56,704 nt of DNA from Oscillospiraceae bacterium (GTDB lineage: Bacteria > Bacillota > Clostridia > Oscillospirales > Oscillospiraceae): NCBI GenBank assembly GCA_902795045.1, contig CADBJU010000024.1:1-56704 (forward strand), written 5' to 3'. The position numbers and the translations under genes are program-made. Numbering within the stretch: the stretch's first letter is position 1; every line of letters begins with the position of its first letter. The notes beneath the pieces were generated by a model. The model was not told where the DNA came from and did no database searches. It saw nothing but the letters and a program-made list of their open reading frames with translations. This document shows, in pieces, positions 41,742-53,473 of this stretch.

Positions 41742-43481
41742 TTACATTTTCTCGGGTGCATGGACGCCGATGATCGAAAGCGAGATGGCGATGACGCGGC
41801 GCACGCAGTCGGCCAGGTACAGGCGGGCCTCCAGCACGCCGGGCTCCGCGTCCTTGATGCGGCAGACCGTGTAGAAGCGGTGGAAGCGGGCGGCAAGCTC
41901 GCTGACATACTTGTTGACGCGGCTGGGGTCGAGGTCGCGGGCGGCAAGGCGGATCTCCTCCGGCAGGGCGGCGAGCTGCTTGATGAGCTCCCGCTCGGTC
42001 TCGTCGGTGAGCAGGGAGGCGTCGAGCGTGTCGGGCACGGCGTGGCCCTCGGCCTTCAGATTTTCAATCAGCGTGCAGATGCGCGCGTGGGCGTACTGGA
42101 CGTAATACACCGGGTTTTCGTTGTCCTGGCGCTCGGCCAGCTCGAGGTCGAACAGAACCGGCGACTCGGGCCGGGAGTTGAAGAAATAGCGGGCGGAGTC
42201 CACCGGGATATCGTCCAGGAGGTTTGTAAGGCTGATGGCCTTGCCCGTGCGCTTGGACATGCGGACCTCTTTGCCATCGCTCATGAGCTTGACAAGCTGC
42301 ATGAGTACGATGGTGAGCCTGTGCTCGCCGTCGAGGCCTAGGGCGTCGAGTGCCCCCTTGAGGCGGGCGACGTGGCCGTGGTGGTCCGCGCCCCAGACGT
42401 TGACCGCGTAGTCAAAGCCGCGTGTCTCGAGCTTATTGCGGTGGTAGGCGATGTCGGCGGCAAAGTAGGTGTAGAAGCCGTTGGCCCTTCTGAGCACATC
42501 GTCCTTGAGCTCGAGCTTGTCGATCTCCTCCTGCTTTTTGCCGGCCTTCAGCATGTTCTCCGTCAGGATCCGGGCGGTCTTGAGCCAGAGGGCCCCGTCC
42601 TTTTCGTAGGTGTAGCCCTTCTCGCCAAGCTTTGCCACCGTGTCGGCCACAAAGCCGCTTTCGTGCAGGGAGCTTTCAAAGAACCACTCGTCGTAGTTGA
42701 CGCCGTAGCGTCTGAGGTCGGCCTGCATCTTGGGGATGTTGCGGTCGAGGCCGAAGCGGGCCATGGCGGCGTGGCGCTCGGTCACGTCCTTATTGAGGAA
42801 GCTGTCGCCGTGCTCATCATAGAAGGCTTTCGCCAGCTCCTTGATATCCTCGCCCTGATAGCCGTCCTCGGGGAAGGCGACCTTGTCCTCGCCGAGGATG
42901 AGCTGCTGATAGCGCGCGTCGATGGAGGAGGCAAACTTTTCGATCTGGTTGCCGGCGTCGTTGACGTAGAACTCGCGCCAGACCTTGTAGCCCGCGCGGT
43001 CCAGAACACTCGCCAGCGCGTCGCCCAGAACGCCGCCGCGGGCGTTGCCCATGTGCATGGGGCCGGTGGGATTGGCGGACACAAACTCCACCATCAGCCT
43101 TTTGCCGTGGCCCTCGTCCACGCGGCCGTAGTCTGAGTCCTCGGCCCTGACGCAGGAAAGCACATCCGCATACCAGCCGGGGGCAAGGCGGAAGTTAATA
43201 AAGCCCGGCCCGGCTACCTCGACGGAGGAAAACCAGCTGCCGTCCAGATCCAGGTTTTCCGCGAGCGCCTCGGCGATCTTGCGCGGGGCCATATGCAGGG
43301 CGCGCGCGCCGGTCATGGCGTGGTTCGCGGCGTAGTCGCCGTTTTGGGTATCCTTCGGGATCTCCACCGTGCCGCTGAGGGAAGCGCCCCCGGGGAGCTG
43401 TCCCTTTTCGACGGCCCTTGCGCAGGCCGCCTCCAGCAGGGCGTTGATGCTGTCCTTCGCGTTCTGGATCATGTTAGCCAT
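41742..43481 (-). CDS. argS: Arginyl-tRNA synthetase
   Basis: A 579-residue class I synthetase that charges tRNA-Arg. The N-terminal Arg-tRNA recognition domain (about 1-95) is followed by the nucleotide-binding core with the HIGH-type motif HMGNARGGVLGDAL and the KMSKS-type motif RMSKRTGKAI, and the DALR anticodon-binding domain at the end (HFYTVC-like: HRFYTVCRIKDAEPG). Length is normal. AGGAG is about 9 bases before ATG, which lies 8 bases inside the DUF1934 gene. A tRNA-Arg gene is present elsewhere in the window (26638). Confidence 0.96.
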   Translation of the reverse strand: MANMIQNAKDSINALLEAACARAVEKGQLPGGASLSGTVEIPKDTQNGDYAANHAMTGARALHMAPRKIAEALAENLDLDGSWFSSVEVAGPGFINFRLAPGWYADVLSCVRAEDSDYGRVDEGHGKRLMVEFVSANPTGPMHMGNARGGVLGDALASVLDRAGYKVWREFYVNDAGNQIEKFASSIDARYQQLILGEDKVAFPEDGYQGEDIKELAKAFYDEHGDSFLNKDVTERHAAMARFGLDRNIPKMQADLRRYGVNYDEWFFESSLHESGFVADTVAKLGEKGYTYEKDGALWLKTARILTENMLKAGKKQEEIDKLELKDDVLRRANGFYTYFAADIAYHRNKLETRGFDYAVNVWGADHHGHVARLKGALDALGLDGEHRLTIVLMQLVKLMSDGKEVRMSKRTGKAISLTNLLDDIPVDSARYFFNSRPESPVLFDLELAERQDNENPVYYVQYAHARICTLIENLKAEGHAVPDTLDASLLTDETERELIKQLAALPEEIRLAARDLDPSRVNKYVSELAARFHRFYTVCRIKDAEPGVLEARLYLADCVRRVIAISLSIIGVHAPEKM

Positions 43482-43920
43482 TGCTTCTGTCTCCTGCTTT
43501 CTTTTGTTCTTTCACCGTCAGCCGGAAGCGGTTCCGGCTGGCAAAGGCGTGCTCCATGTCGAGCACGTAGTCGATCTCCACCTGGCCGCCGTGCTCGTTG
43601 AAGCGCTGGCGCAGGTCCCGGGTGGCCATGTGCATGGTGGCCGAGCCCACGGGGGTATCGTAGAGGAAGGCGTGCTTGACGCCCGGCTCGAAGACCATGC
43701 GGCTCGTCACCGTGCCGTCCCGGTCCACGACCACCTTCTCCGGCGTGACCACGACGCGGGTCTGGGTGCCCTCCATGCCGGTGACATCCGTCTCCAGATA
43801 GGTCAGGCACGCGGTGCCGCCGTCGTAGGTGTACAGGCCGTCGGTGGAGAAGTCGATGGCCTCCTCCTCGTTTTCGTCATAGCCGTAGAGGCTGCGGATA
43901 TAGATCACAACATCTTTCAT
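43474..43920 (-). CDS. DUF1934 beta-barrel protein (YwiB-like)
   Basis: The 148-residue protein of the DUF1934 family is expected to adopt a calycin-like barrel: AIDFSTDGLYTYDGGTACLTY, VVVTPEKVVVDRDGTVTSRM, VEIDYVLDMEHAFASRNRF. Function is unknown. The gene order DUF1934-argS is conserved in many Firmicutes, and the 8-base overlap implies coupled translation. GGAG lies 10 bases before the ATG. It follows murI with only 4 bases between stop and start. Confidence 0.88.
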   Translation of the reverse strand: MKDVVIYIRSLYGYDENEEEAIDFSTDGLYTYDGGTACLTYLETDVTGMEGTQTRVVVTPEKVVVDRDGTVTSRMVFEPGVKHAFLYDTPVGSATMHMATRDLRQRFNEHGGQVEIDYVLDMEHAFASRNRFRLTVKEQKKAGDRSNG

Positions 43921-43924
43921 TCAT

Positions 43925-44731
43925 TTACAGCTCCATAATGGGCGCCTGTTCGGCGTGAACAGGGCCGATTTTCAAATAGGGTTCGGCGAAGTCTTCAAAG
44001 GCGCGCGTATCGCCGCTGACAAAAAAGCGCCGGTCAAAACGCTCCCCGCCGATGAGATCGTTTTGCACGAGGTGATCCCGCAGCGCCTGCGCCCCGCAGT
44101 CGGCGGCGGACATGAGCTTCACGTCCCGGCCGAGGCAGTCCCGGATGGATTCCTCGATAAAGCCGTAGTGGGTGCAGCCGAGCAGAACGGCGTCGAACTT
44201 ACGGCCCCGGATGGGCTCGAGGGTGCGGGCGACGCACTTCTGCACCAGGGGATCAGAGCGCTTCGTGTGGCCCGACTCGATGAGCGGGGCAAGCTCCGGG
44301 CAGGGAACGCCGACGATCTCCCGCTTCATGCCGCATTTTTTCCACAGGGCATCGGTAAATTCGCCGCTTGCGATGCTCGCGGCGGTGGCGATCACGGCGA
44401 GGGGACCGTCGCCCGGGACGGCGGCCATCGCGTCGAGCGCCGGGGTCAGCACCCCGAAGGCGGGGATGGGGTAGTTCTCCAGCTCCTCCCTGGCTGCACT
44501 CGAGATGGTGCCGCAGGCCGCGAGGATGGCCTTGACGCCGAAGGAGGCAAGGTAATCCATGTCCTGCACGGCGATGCGGCGCAGCTCAGAAAGCGGCCTT
44601 GGGCCGTAGGGCATGCGGCCGGAATCCGAAAAGTAGATGAAATCCTCACCCGGCAGCAGGCGCATCAGAGCGCGCAGACCGGTCAGGCCTCCCACGCCGG
44701 AATCGTACACACCGATGGGCCGTAAATCCAT
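43925..44731 (-). CDS. murI: Glutamate racemase
   Basis: The 268-residue enzyme makes D-glutamate for peptidoglycan. The N-terminal motif VYDSGVGGLTGLRAL (8-22) carries the conserved Asp-Ser pair. The catalytic cysteines are Cys73 in LAACGTISS and Cys186 in LLGCTHYGF. The residue after Cys73 is Gly where Asn is usual (CNT), a variant worth noting. GGGGAGG is 9 bases before ATG. It heads the murI-DUF1934-argS operon under a strong promoter at 44765-44793. Confidence 0.92.
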   Translation of the reverse strand: MDLRPIGVYDSGVGGLTGLRALMRLLPGEDFIYFSDSGRMPYGPRPLSELRRIAVQDMDYLASFGVKAILAACGTISSAAREELENYPIPAFGVLTPALDAMAAVPGDGPLAVIATAASIASGEFTDALWKKCGMKREIVGVPCPELAPLIESGHTKRSDPLVQKCVARTLEPIRGRKFDAVLLGCTHYGFIEESIRDCLGRDVKLMSAADCGAQALRDHLVQNDLIGGERFDRRFFVSGDTRAFEDFAEPYLKIGPVHAEQAPIMEL

Positions 44732-44764
44732 GAACCGTCGCCTCCCCGAAAAAATTTACAATCT

Positions 44765-44793
44765 AATATAAACCAAAGTGCCGCATATGGCAA
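44765..44793 (-). promoter_or_regulatory. Promoter of murI-DUF1934-argS
   Basis: On the minus strand: -35 TTGCCA (44793-44788), a 17-base spacer and -10 TATATT (44770-44765). Confidence 0.8.
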
Positions 44794-44836
44794 GGAAAAT
44801 TTGTATTGTTTACCTGTGGAATTGGACATACTCTTC

Positions 44837-44845
44837 TGCTATAAT
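44837..44845 (+). promoter_or_regulatory. Extended -10 promoter of the 137-residue gene
   Basis: TGCTATAAT is a perfect extended -10 with TATAAT at 44840-44845. The -35 at 17-base spacing (TGGAAT, 44817-44822) is poor. The start codon is 38 bases downstream. Confidence 0.7.
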
Positions 44846-44882
44846 ACTTTGAGCGAAAAAAGCAGCGGAAGCGAGGGATCGT

Positions 44883-45296
44883 ATGAACATCGAATTGAGC
44901 GACAAGGAATTTCGGCGCCTGCTGGACATGGTGTATATCGGCAACTGGATTTTGAACTCCGCCCGCGGCGAGGATCGCTTTGAGGATTACGACCTCCTGC
45001 AGGAGAAGCTCTTCGCCATGGCGCCCGAGCGCGGGATGCGCTCGCTGGTGCAGCGCTGGCACGGGCATGTGTTCCCGTCCCAGGCGTACGAGGACGGCGG
45101 CATCCACGAGGCCATCGCCGACTATGAGGACGCGGTGTTCTTCAACATCCTGGCCGAGGAGCTGGCACGGCGCGATCTGGGTCTGGAGGACTGCGAGCCC
45201 GAGGACTATACGGAGCTGTCCAACCGGATGGAGGACTACCTGGACGAGTTTGACAAAAACGGCCTGGGGTCCATCAATATCGACATCGACAACTGA
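44883..45296 (+). CDS. Acidic helical protein of 137 residues, function unknown
   Basis: I do not recognise the family with confidence. The protein is strongly acidic and helical: ELSDKEFRRLLDMVYIGNWI (4-23), LVQRWHGHVF, IHEAIADYEDAVFFNILAEE and a C-terminal EDYLDEFDKNGLGSINIDID. There is no signal peptide, membrane helix or cysteine, so it is cytosolic. GAGGGA lies 5-6 bases before ATG. It has its own extended -10 promoter and is followed by greA after a 147-base gap with a hairpin, so it may share transcripts with greA. Confidence 0.8.
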   Translation: MNIELSDKEFRRLLDMVYIGNWILNSARGEDRFEDYDLLQEKLFAMAPERGMRSLVQRWHGHVFPSQAYEDGGIHEAIADYEDAVFFNILAEELARRDLGLEDCEPEDYTELSNRMEDYLDEFDKNGLGSINIDIDN

Positions 45297-45302
45297 ATTT
45301 AC

Positions 45303-45440
45303 AATTAAGGAGGGCAATCTCCGTTCCGCGCCTTTTACAAGAGCAAAGCCCCTGCGCTTTGCTCTTGAGAGGAGGAGCAGCGGAGTGAGCGAGCTTTCGT
45401 CATGCCTGACGGAAGCGAGGGATACGGAGCTTGCGACGAC
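45303..45440. repeat. Hairpin and repeat-rich leader of greA
   Basis: CAAGAGCAAAGC (45338-45349) pairs exactly with GCTTTGCTCTTG (45356-45367). Downstream, GCAGCGGAGTGAGCGAGC and GGAAGCGAGGGATACGGAGC resemble part of the leader of the preceding gene (GCAGCGGAAGCGAGGGAT, 44865-44882). No T-run follows the hairpin, so it may be a structured leader or mobile repeat rather than a terminator. Confidence 0.6.
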
Positions 45441-45443
45441 GAC

Positions 45444-45947
45444 ATGAATAACGATTTGACACGTGAGGACATCAAAAAGATGCAGGAGGAGCTGGACTAC
45501 CGCCGGCTCGAGCTCATGCCCGGCCTCATTGAGGAGGTCAAGCGCACCCGCGCCTTCGGGGACCTGAGCGAAAACTTTGAATACAAGGCGGCCAAGCAGG
45601 CCCAGAACAAAAACCGCAGCCGCATCCGCTATCTGGAGGGCATGATCAAAACCGCCCACGTCATCGACGACCGCTCGGCCGACGACGAGGTGGGCTTATT
45701 CGACAAGGTGGAGATCTACATCTCCGAGGACGACGAGACCGAAGTGATCCAGGTGGTCTCCACCGTGCGCACCGATCCGCGCAAGGGTCTCATCAGCATG
45801 GACTCCCCCTTCGGCAAATCCGTGCTCGGCAAAAAAGTCGGCGACGTGATCACCGTCCACGTAAACGATTCCTACAGCTACGACGCCGAGATCAAGTCCA
45901 TCACCAAGGGAAAAGACGACGGCTCCGTGCCGCTGCTGGGATATTAA
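45444..45947 (+). CDS. greA: Transcript cleavage factor GreA
   Basis: The 167-residue elongation factor rescues backtracked RNA polymerase by stimulating transcript cleavage. The N-terminal coiled coil carries the tip motif GDLSENFEYKAAKQAQNKN, with the acidic Asp-Glu pair that reaches the active site. The C-terminal FKBP-like domain ends SPFGKSVLGKKVGDVITVHV. I start it at ATG 45444; an in-frame ATG 14 codons earlier lies in the repeat-rich leader. The ribosome-binding site is weak. A strong terminator follows at once. Confidence 0.93.
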   Translation: MNNDLTREDIKKMQEELDYRRLELMPGLIEEVKRTRAFGDLSENFEYKAAKQAQNKNRSRIRYLEGMIKTAHVIDDRSADDEVGLFDKVEIYISEDDETEVIQVVSTVRTDPRKGLISMDSPFGKSVLGKKVGDVITVHVNDSYSYDAEIKSITKGKDDGSVPLLGY

Positions 45948-45982
45948 AAAAGATGTACGGCATAAACGCCGTACATCTTTTT
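45945..45982. terminator. Bidirectional terminator between greA and gdhA
   Basis: AAAAAAGATGTACGGC pairs exactly with GCCGTACATCTTTTTT around ATAAAC. The run of A on one side and T on the other suits both convergent genes. Confidence 0.93.
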
Positions 45983-45994
45983 TATCAGGTTTAA

Positions 45995-49475
<3,481 letters not shown>

Positions 49476-49593
49476 GTTGTCTCCCTCCTTTGCGGATTAT
49501 TCGTCAGTTTATAGTATAATGGAAATATACCGTATCGGTCAAGATGCAGATTGAATAATTTTCATAATCTTTGCATCTTATTCATTGTTGAAG

Positions 49594-49640
49594 CACGGGC
49601 GGAGCCACTCCTTCACTCCACTTTTCACTTTCCGTTTTTT
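49594..49640. repeat. Single-arm R5 fragment after the ABC exporter
   Basis: GGAGCCACTCCTTCACTCCA and CTTTTCACTTTCCG read, on the exporter strand, as CGGAAAGTGAAAAGTGGAGT starting about 12 bases past the stop. The rest of the 168-base gap is AT-rich and holds no visible gene; a TATAAT at 49515-49520 may be part of the GGDEF-gene promoter region but has no clear -35. Confidence 0.65.
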
Positions 49641-49643
49641 GTC

Positions 49644-51569
49644 TTACTCCAGCTCGAACGCGCCGGTGTAGAGCTGGTAGTAGGTGCCCTTCTCGGCGAT
49701 GAGCTTGTCGTGGCTGCCGCGCTCGATGATGCGGCCGTGGTCGAGGACCATGATGACGTCGGAATTCATGACGGTGGAGAGGCGGTGGGCGATGACAAAG
49801 ACCGTGCGGCCCTTCATGAGCTGGTCCATGCCGCGCTGGACGATGGCCTCGGTGCGGGTGTCGATGGAGGAGGTGGCCTCGTCCATGATCATGACCGGGG
49901 GATCGGCCACCGCCGCGCGGGCAATGGCGATGAGCTGCCGCTGGCCCTGGGAGAGGTTGGCCCCGTTATTCTGGAGCATGGTGCCGTAGCCCTCGGGCAG
50001 GCGGCGGATGAAGTCATCCGCGCCGGCGAGTCGGGCGGCCTCCCTGCACTCGTCGTCCGTGGCGTCGAGTCTGCCGTAGCGGATGTTATCCAGCACGGTG
50101 CCGGTGAAGAGGTTCGTCTCCTGGAGCACCAGGCCCAGCGAGCGGCGCAGGTCCGCCTTCTTGATCTTGTTGATGTTGATGCCGTCGTAGCGGATCTTGC
50201 CGTCGGCGATGTCATAGAAGCGGTTGATGAGGTTGGTGATGGTGGTCTTGCCCGCGCCGGTGGCACCCACGAAGGCCACCTTCTGGCCGGGCTCTGCGTA
50301 AACGGACACGTCATGCAGCACGTCCTTGCCGGGCACGTAGGCAAAGTCCACGTTCACAAGGCGCACGTCGCCTTTGAGCGGCGTATAGGTCAGCGTGCCG
50401 TCCCCGTGGGGATGGCGCCAGGCCCACTTGCCGGTGCGCTCGGTGGTTTCGGTGAGGGTGCCGTCGGGGTTTTCGTTGACGTTTACGAGCGTCACGTAGC
50501 CCTCGTCGGTCTCGGGCGGCTCATCCATGAGGCTGAAGATACGCCCCGCGCCGGCGGAGGCCATGACGATGTTGTTGATCTGCTGGGCAAGCGTATTCAC
50601 ATTGCCGGTAAACTGCCTTGCCATGCCGAGGAAGGGCACCAGCACGCTGATGGCGAAGGGCTTGCCGGAGAAGGAGACGTTGGTCACGCCGGTGAGCAGG
50701 AATACGCCGCCCGCCAAGGCCATGGCAACATAGAGGATATTGCCGATGTTGTTCATGATGGGGCCGAGGATGTTGGCGTAGGTATTGGCCCGGCGGCTGT
50801 TCTCGCGCAGCTCGTCGTTGAACTTTTTGAACTGCTCGATGCTCTTTTGCTCATGGCAGAAGACCTTGACCACCTTCTGGCCGTTCATCATCTCCTGGAT
50901 GACGCCCTCGGTGTCGGCAAGGGATTTCTGCTGCTTGACAAAGTATCTTGCCGAGCCGCCGCCCACGACCTTGGTGACAAAGAACATGGCCACGACGCCG
51001 ACCACCAGCACGAGGGTCATCCACACGCTGAAATACAGCATGATGGCAAAGACCACCAGCACGATGGTGCCGGACTGAATGAAGGTGGGCAGGGACTGGC
51101 TGATGAGCATGCGCAGGGTATCGATGTCGTTGGTGTAGTAGCTCATGATATCGCCGTGCTGATGGGTGTCGAAGTAGGCGATGGGCAGGTCCTGCATGCG
51201 GTCGAAGGTCTCCTGCCGCAGCTTGTTGAGGTAGCCCTGGGTCATGATGGCCATGAGCTGGGTGTAGGCTGTGGAGCTTACAAGCGCCAGCACATAGAGG
51301 ATCGCCAGCACGACCATGTAGCGGTAGACCTCGGGCCGGGCAGAGGCCCAGTCGCCGGTTTTGTACCATTTTTCGATGACGGCGAGGACGTTCTGGGTAA
51401 AGAGCGAGGGGATGGCCGAGACGACGGAGGAGAACAGGATGCACAGCATCGTCAGCGGGGCAAGGCGGGGATAATAGGCAAACAGGCGCTTGACGGCACG
51501 GCCGAGGGCGGAGAAGTCCGCCTGAGGCTTGCCGCCCTGGGGGCGGTGTCCGTTGGGCATCTTAGGCAT
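49644..51569 (-). CDS. ABC exporter half-transporter with canonical ATPase site
   Basis: A 641-residue type IV ABC exporter: a cytoplasmic lead of about 30 residues, six membrane helices (about 45-350), then an ATPase domain with Walker A GATGAGKTT, signature LSQGQRQ and Walker B VMIMDEATSSID with the catalytic Glu. Between the membrane and ATPase domains is an unusual insert of about 45 residues (NENPDGTLTETTERTGKWAW). ATG 51569 is preferred because GGAGG is 8 bases upstream; a GTG at 51578 lies too close. It overlaps its partner by 8 bases. Substrate (drug, lipid or peptide) is unknown. Confidence 0.92.
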   Translation of the reverse strand: MPKMPNGHRPQGGKPQADFSALGRAVKRLFAYYPRLAPLTMLCILFSSVVSAIPSLFTQNVLAVIEKWYKTGDWASARPEVYRYMVVLAILYVLALVSSTAYTQLMAIMTQGYLNKLRQETFDRMQDLPIAYFDTHQHGDIMSYYTNDIDTLRMLISQSLPTFIQSGTIVLVVFAIMLYFSVWMTLVLVVGVVAMFFVTKVVGGGSARYFVKQQKSLADTEGVIQEMMNGQKVVKVFCHEQKSIEQFKKFNDELRENSRRANTYANILGPIMNNIGNILYVAMALAGGVFLLTGVTNVSFSGKPFAISVLVPFLGMARQFTGNVNTLAQQINNIVMASAGAGRIFSLMDEPPETDEGYVTLVNVNENPDGTLTETTERTGKWAWRHPHGDGTLTYTPLKGDVRLVNVDFAYVPGKDVLHDVSVYAEPGQKVAFVGATGAGKTTITNLINRFYDIADGKIRYDGININKIKKADLRRSLGLVLQETNLFTGTVLDNIRYGRLDATDDECREAARLAGADDFIRRLPEGYGTMLQNNGANLSQGQRQLIAIARAAVADPPVMIMDEATSSIDTRTEAIVQRGMDQLMKGRTVFVIAHRLSTVMNSDVIMVLDHGRIIERGSHDKLIAEKGTYYQLYTGAFELE

Positions 51570-53313
51570 GGTCCTCACCTCCGTTCGTCTGCTGCTCGTA
51601 GATCTCGCGGTAGATCTCGCTGCGCTTCAAAAGCTCGTCGTGCGTGCCGCGGTCGACGATCTTGCCGTTATCCATGATGAGGATCATGTCCGCGTCCATG
51701 ACGGAGGCGACGCGCTGGGCGATGATGATCTTCGTGGTCTCGGGGATGTAGGTCTTGAAGCCCGCGCGGATGAGCGCGTCGGTCTTTGTGTCGACGGCGC
51801 TGGTGGAGTCGTCGAGGATGAGGATCTTCGGCTTCTTGAGAAGGGCGCGGGCGATGCACAGTCTCTGCTTCTGGCCGCCGGAGACATTGGTGCCGCCCTG
51901 CTCGATATGTGTCTCATACCCCTCGGGGAAGGTTTTAATAAAATCATCTGCCTGCGCCAGTTTGCAGGCCTCAATAAGCTCCTCGTCCGTGGCGTTTTCG
52001 TTGCCCCAGCGCAGGTTCTCGGCGATGGTGCCGGAGAAGAGCAGGTTTTTCTGCAGCACCATGGATACGGCGTTTCTCAGCGCGTCGGTGTCGTACTCGC
52101 GCACGTCCACGCCGCCGACCTTCACGCTGCCCTCGGTCACGTCGTAGAGCCGCGCAATGAGCTGGACGAGGGTCGACTTGCTCGAGCCCGTGCCGCCCAG
52201 GATGCCGACGGTGGCGCCGGAGGGGATGTGCAGGTCGATGTCCGACAGGGCGTACTGCTCGGCGTCGGCGGAGTACTTGAAGGACACGTCCTGAAAATCG
52301 ACGCTGCCGTCCTTCACGGTTTCGACGGCGTTGGCGGGGCTGACAAGGGTCGGCTCCTCGGTCAGCACCTCGCTGATGCGCTTGGCGGACTCGGCGGAGA
52401 TGGTGACCATGACATAGATGAAGGAGAGCATCATCAGGCTCATGAGCACCTGCACGCCGTAGGTCAGCATGGCGGAGATCTGGCCCACGTCGATGACGGT
52501 GCCGCGGCTCGAGATCACAAGGCGCGAGCCCACGGTGAAGATGAAGACCATGTTGAAGTACATGCAGAGCTGCATGATGGGGGAGTTCATGGCGACGATG
52601 CGCTCGGCCTTGGTAAAGTCCTTGCAGATGCTGTCGGCTGCCGCGCCGAATTTTTTCTTCTCATAGTCCTCGCGGGCAAAGCCTTTGACCACGCGCATGG
52701 CGCGCACGTTTTCCTCGATGGACTCGTTGAGCTTGTCGTACTTGCGGAAGACCGAACGGAAGGCGGGCATGGCGTGTTTGGCGATGAGCAGCAGACCACC
52801 CACCAGAACCGGCACCACCACCACGAAGGTGAGGGCCAGCTTGCCGCCCATGATGAAGGCCATGATGATGGCAAACAGGAACATCAGCGGCGCGCGCACG
52901 GCGGTGCGGATGATCATCATGAAGGCCATCTGCACGTTCGTCACGTCGGTGGTCATGCGCGTGACCAGGGAGGCCGAGGAAAAGCGGTCGATGTTTTCAA
53001 AGGCGAAGCTCTGCACGCGCACGAACATGTCCTCGCGGAGGTTGCGGGCAAAGCCGGTGGAGGCGTCGGAGCAGGTGCGCGCCGCCATCGCCCCGCACAG
53101 GAGCGACAGTACCGCCATCAGCGCAAGCTTCCCGCCCAGGGCCGTGACATTCGAAAGCGGCGCGCCGGCCTTGATCATGTTGACCATGTCGGCGGTGTAG
53201 AAGGGGATGAGGACCTCAAAGAAGACCTCCCCCATAATGATTATCAGGGTGAGCAGCGCGGGCTTTTTATACTCCCGCAGACTCGCGGCAAGGGTTTTGA
53301 TCATGCCGCCCAT
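51562..53313 (-). CDS. ABC exporter half-transporter with degenerate ATPase site
   Basis: The 583-residue partner of the preceding exporter, also with six helices and one ATPase domain. Walker A is GGTGSSKST, the signature VSGGQKQ is intact, but Walker B reads ILILDDSTSAVD: Asp replaces the catalytic Glu. One degenerate and one normal site is the hallmark of heterodimeric exporters such as BmrCD, LmrCD and TM287/288. ATG 53313 has AAAGGA 4 bases upstream; a GTG one codon earlier and an ATG three codons later are alternatives. It is the first gene of the pair. Confidence 0.92.
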   Translation of the reverse strand: MGGMIKTLAASLREYKKPALLTLIIIMGEVFFEVLIPFYTADMVNMIKAGAPLSNVTALGGKLALMAVLSLLCGAMAARTCSDASTGFARNLREDMFVRVQSFAFENIDRFSSASLVTRMTTDVTNVQMAFMMIIRTAVRAPLMFLFAIIMAFIMGGKLALTFVVVVPVLVGGLLLIAKHAMPAFRSVFRKYDKLNESIEENVRAMRVVKGFAREDYEKKKFGAAADSICKDFTKAERIVAMNSPIMQLCMYFNMVFIFTVGSRLVISSRGTVIDVGQISAMLTYGVQVLMSLMMLSFIYVMVTISAESAKRISEVLTEEPTLVSPANAVETVKDGSVDFQDVSFKYSADAEQYALSDIDLHIPSGATVGILGGTGSSKSTLVQLIARLYDVTEGSVKVGGVDVREYDTDALRNAVSMVLQKNLLFSGTIAENLRWGNENATDEELIEACKLAQADDFIKTFPEGYETHIEQGGTNVSGGQKQRLCIARALLKKPKILILDDSTSAVDTKTDALIRAGFKTYIPETTKIIIAQRVASVMDADMILIMDNGKIVDRGTHDELLKRSEIYREIYEQQTNGGEDHA

Positions 53314-53381
53314 CACATCCTTTCTCCAGACAGCGTTACTGTATATTGTAGCTGTTTGCGCAGGGGAAAGTCAAGCGGATG

Positions 53382-53431
53382 GTTGTGAACTTTTTCTTGC
53401 GTTCTGGTTGTGAAACTTTTTCTTGCGTTCC
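53382..53431. repeat. Tandem 24/25-bp repeat
   Basis: GGTTGTGAACTTTTTCTTGC... (53382-53405) is repeated with one extra A as GGTTGTGAAACTTTTTCTTG... (53407-53431). It lies in the divergent gap between the exporter and NUDIX genes, and its second copy includes the -35 of the NUDIX promoter. Confidence 0.85.
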
Positions 53432-53452
53432 CGTCGAAAATCTGCTACTCTC
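53424..53452 (+). promoter_or_regulatory. Promoter of the NUDIX gene
   Basis: -35 TTGCGT (53424-53429), a 17-base spacer and an extended -10 TGCTACTCT with TACTCT at 53447-53452. Confidence 0.6.
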
Positions 53453-53473
53453 CCGGTGAAGGGAGGGGAGCGT

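Noticed and set aside
49551-53388. Two plus-strand open frames of 708 and 619 codons opposite the ABC exporter genes
   Set aside because: Composition is biased (Gly, His, Asp, Val) and motif-free, while the minus strand encodes two complete ABC proteins.
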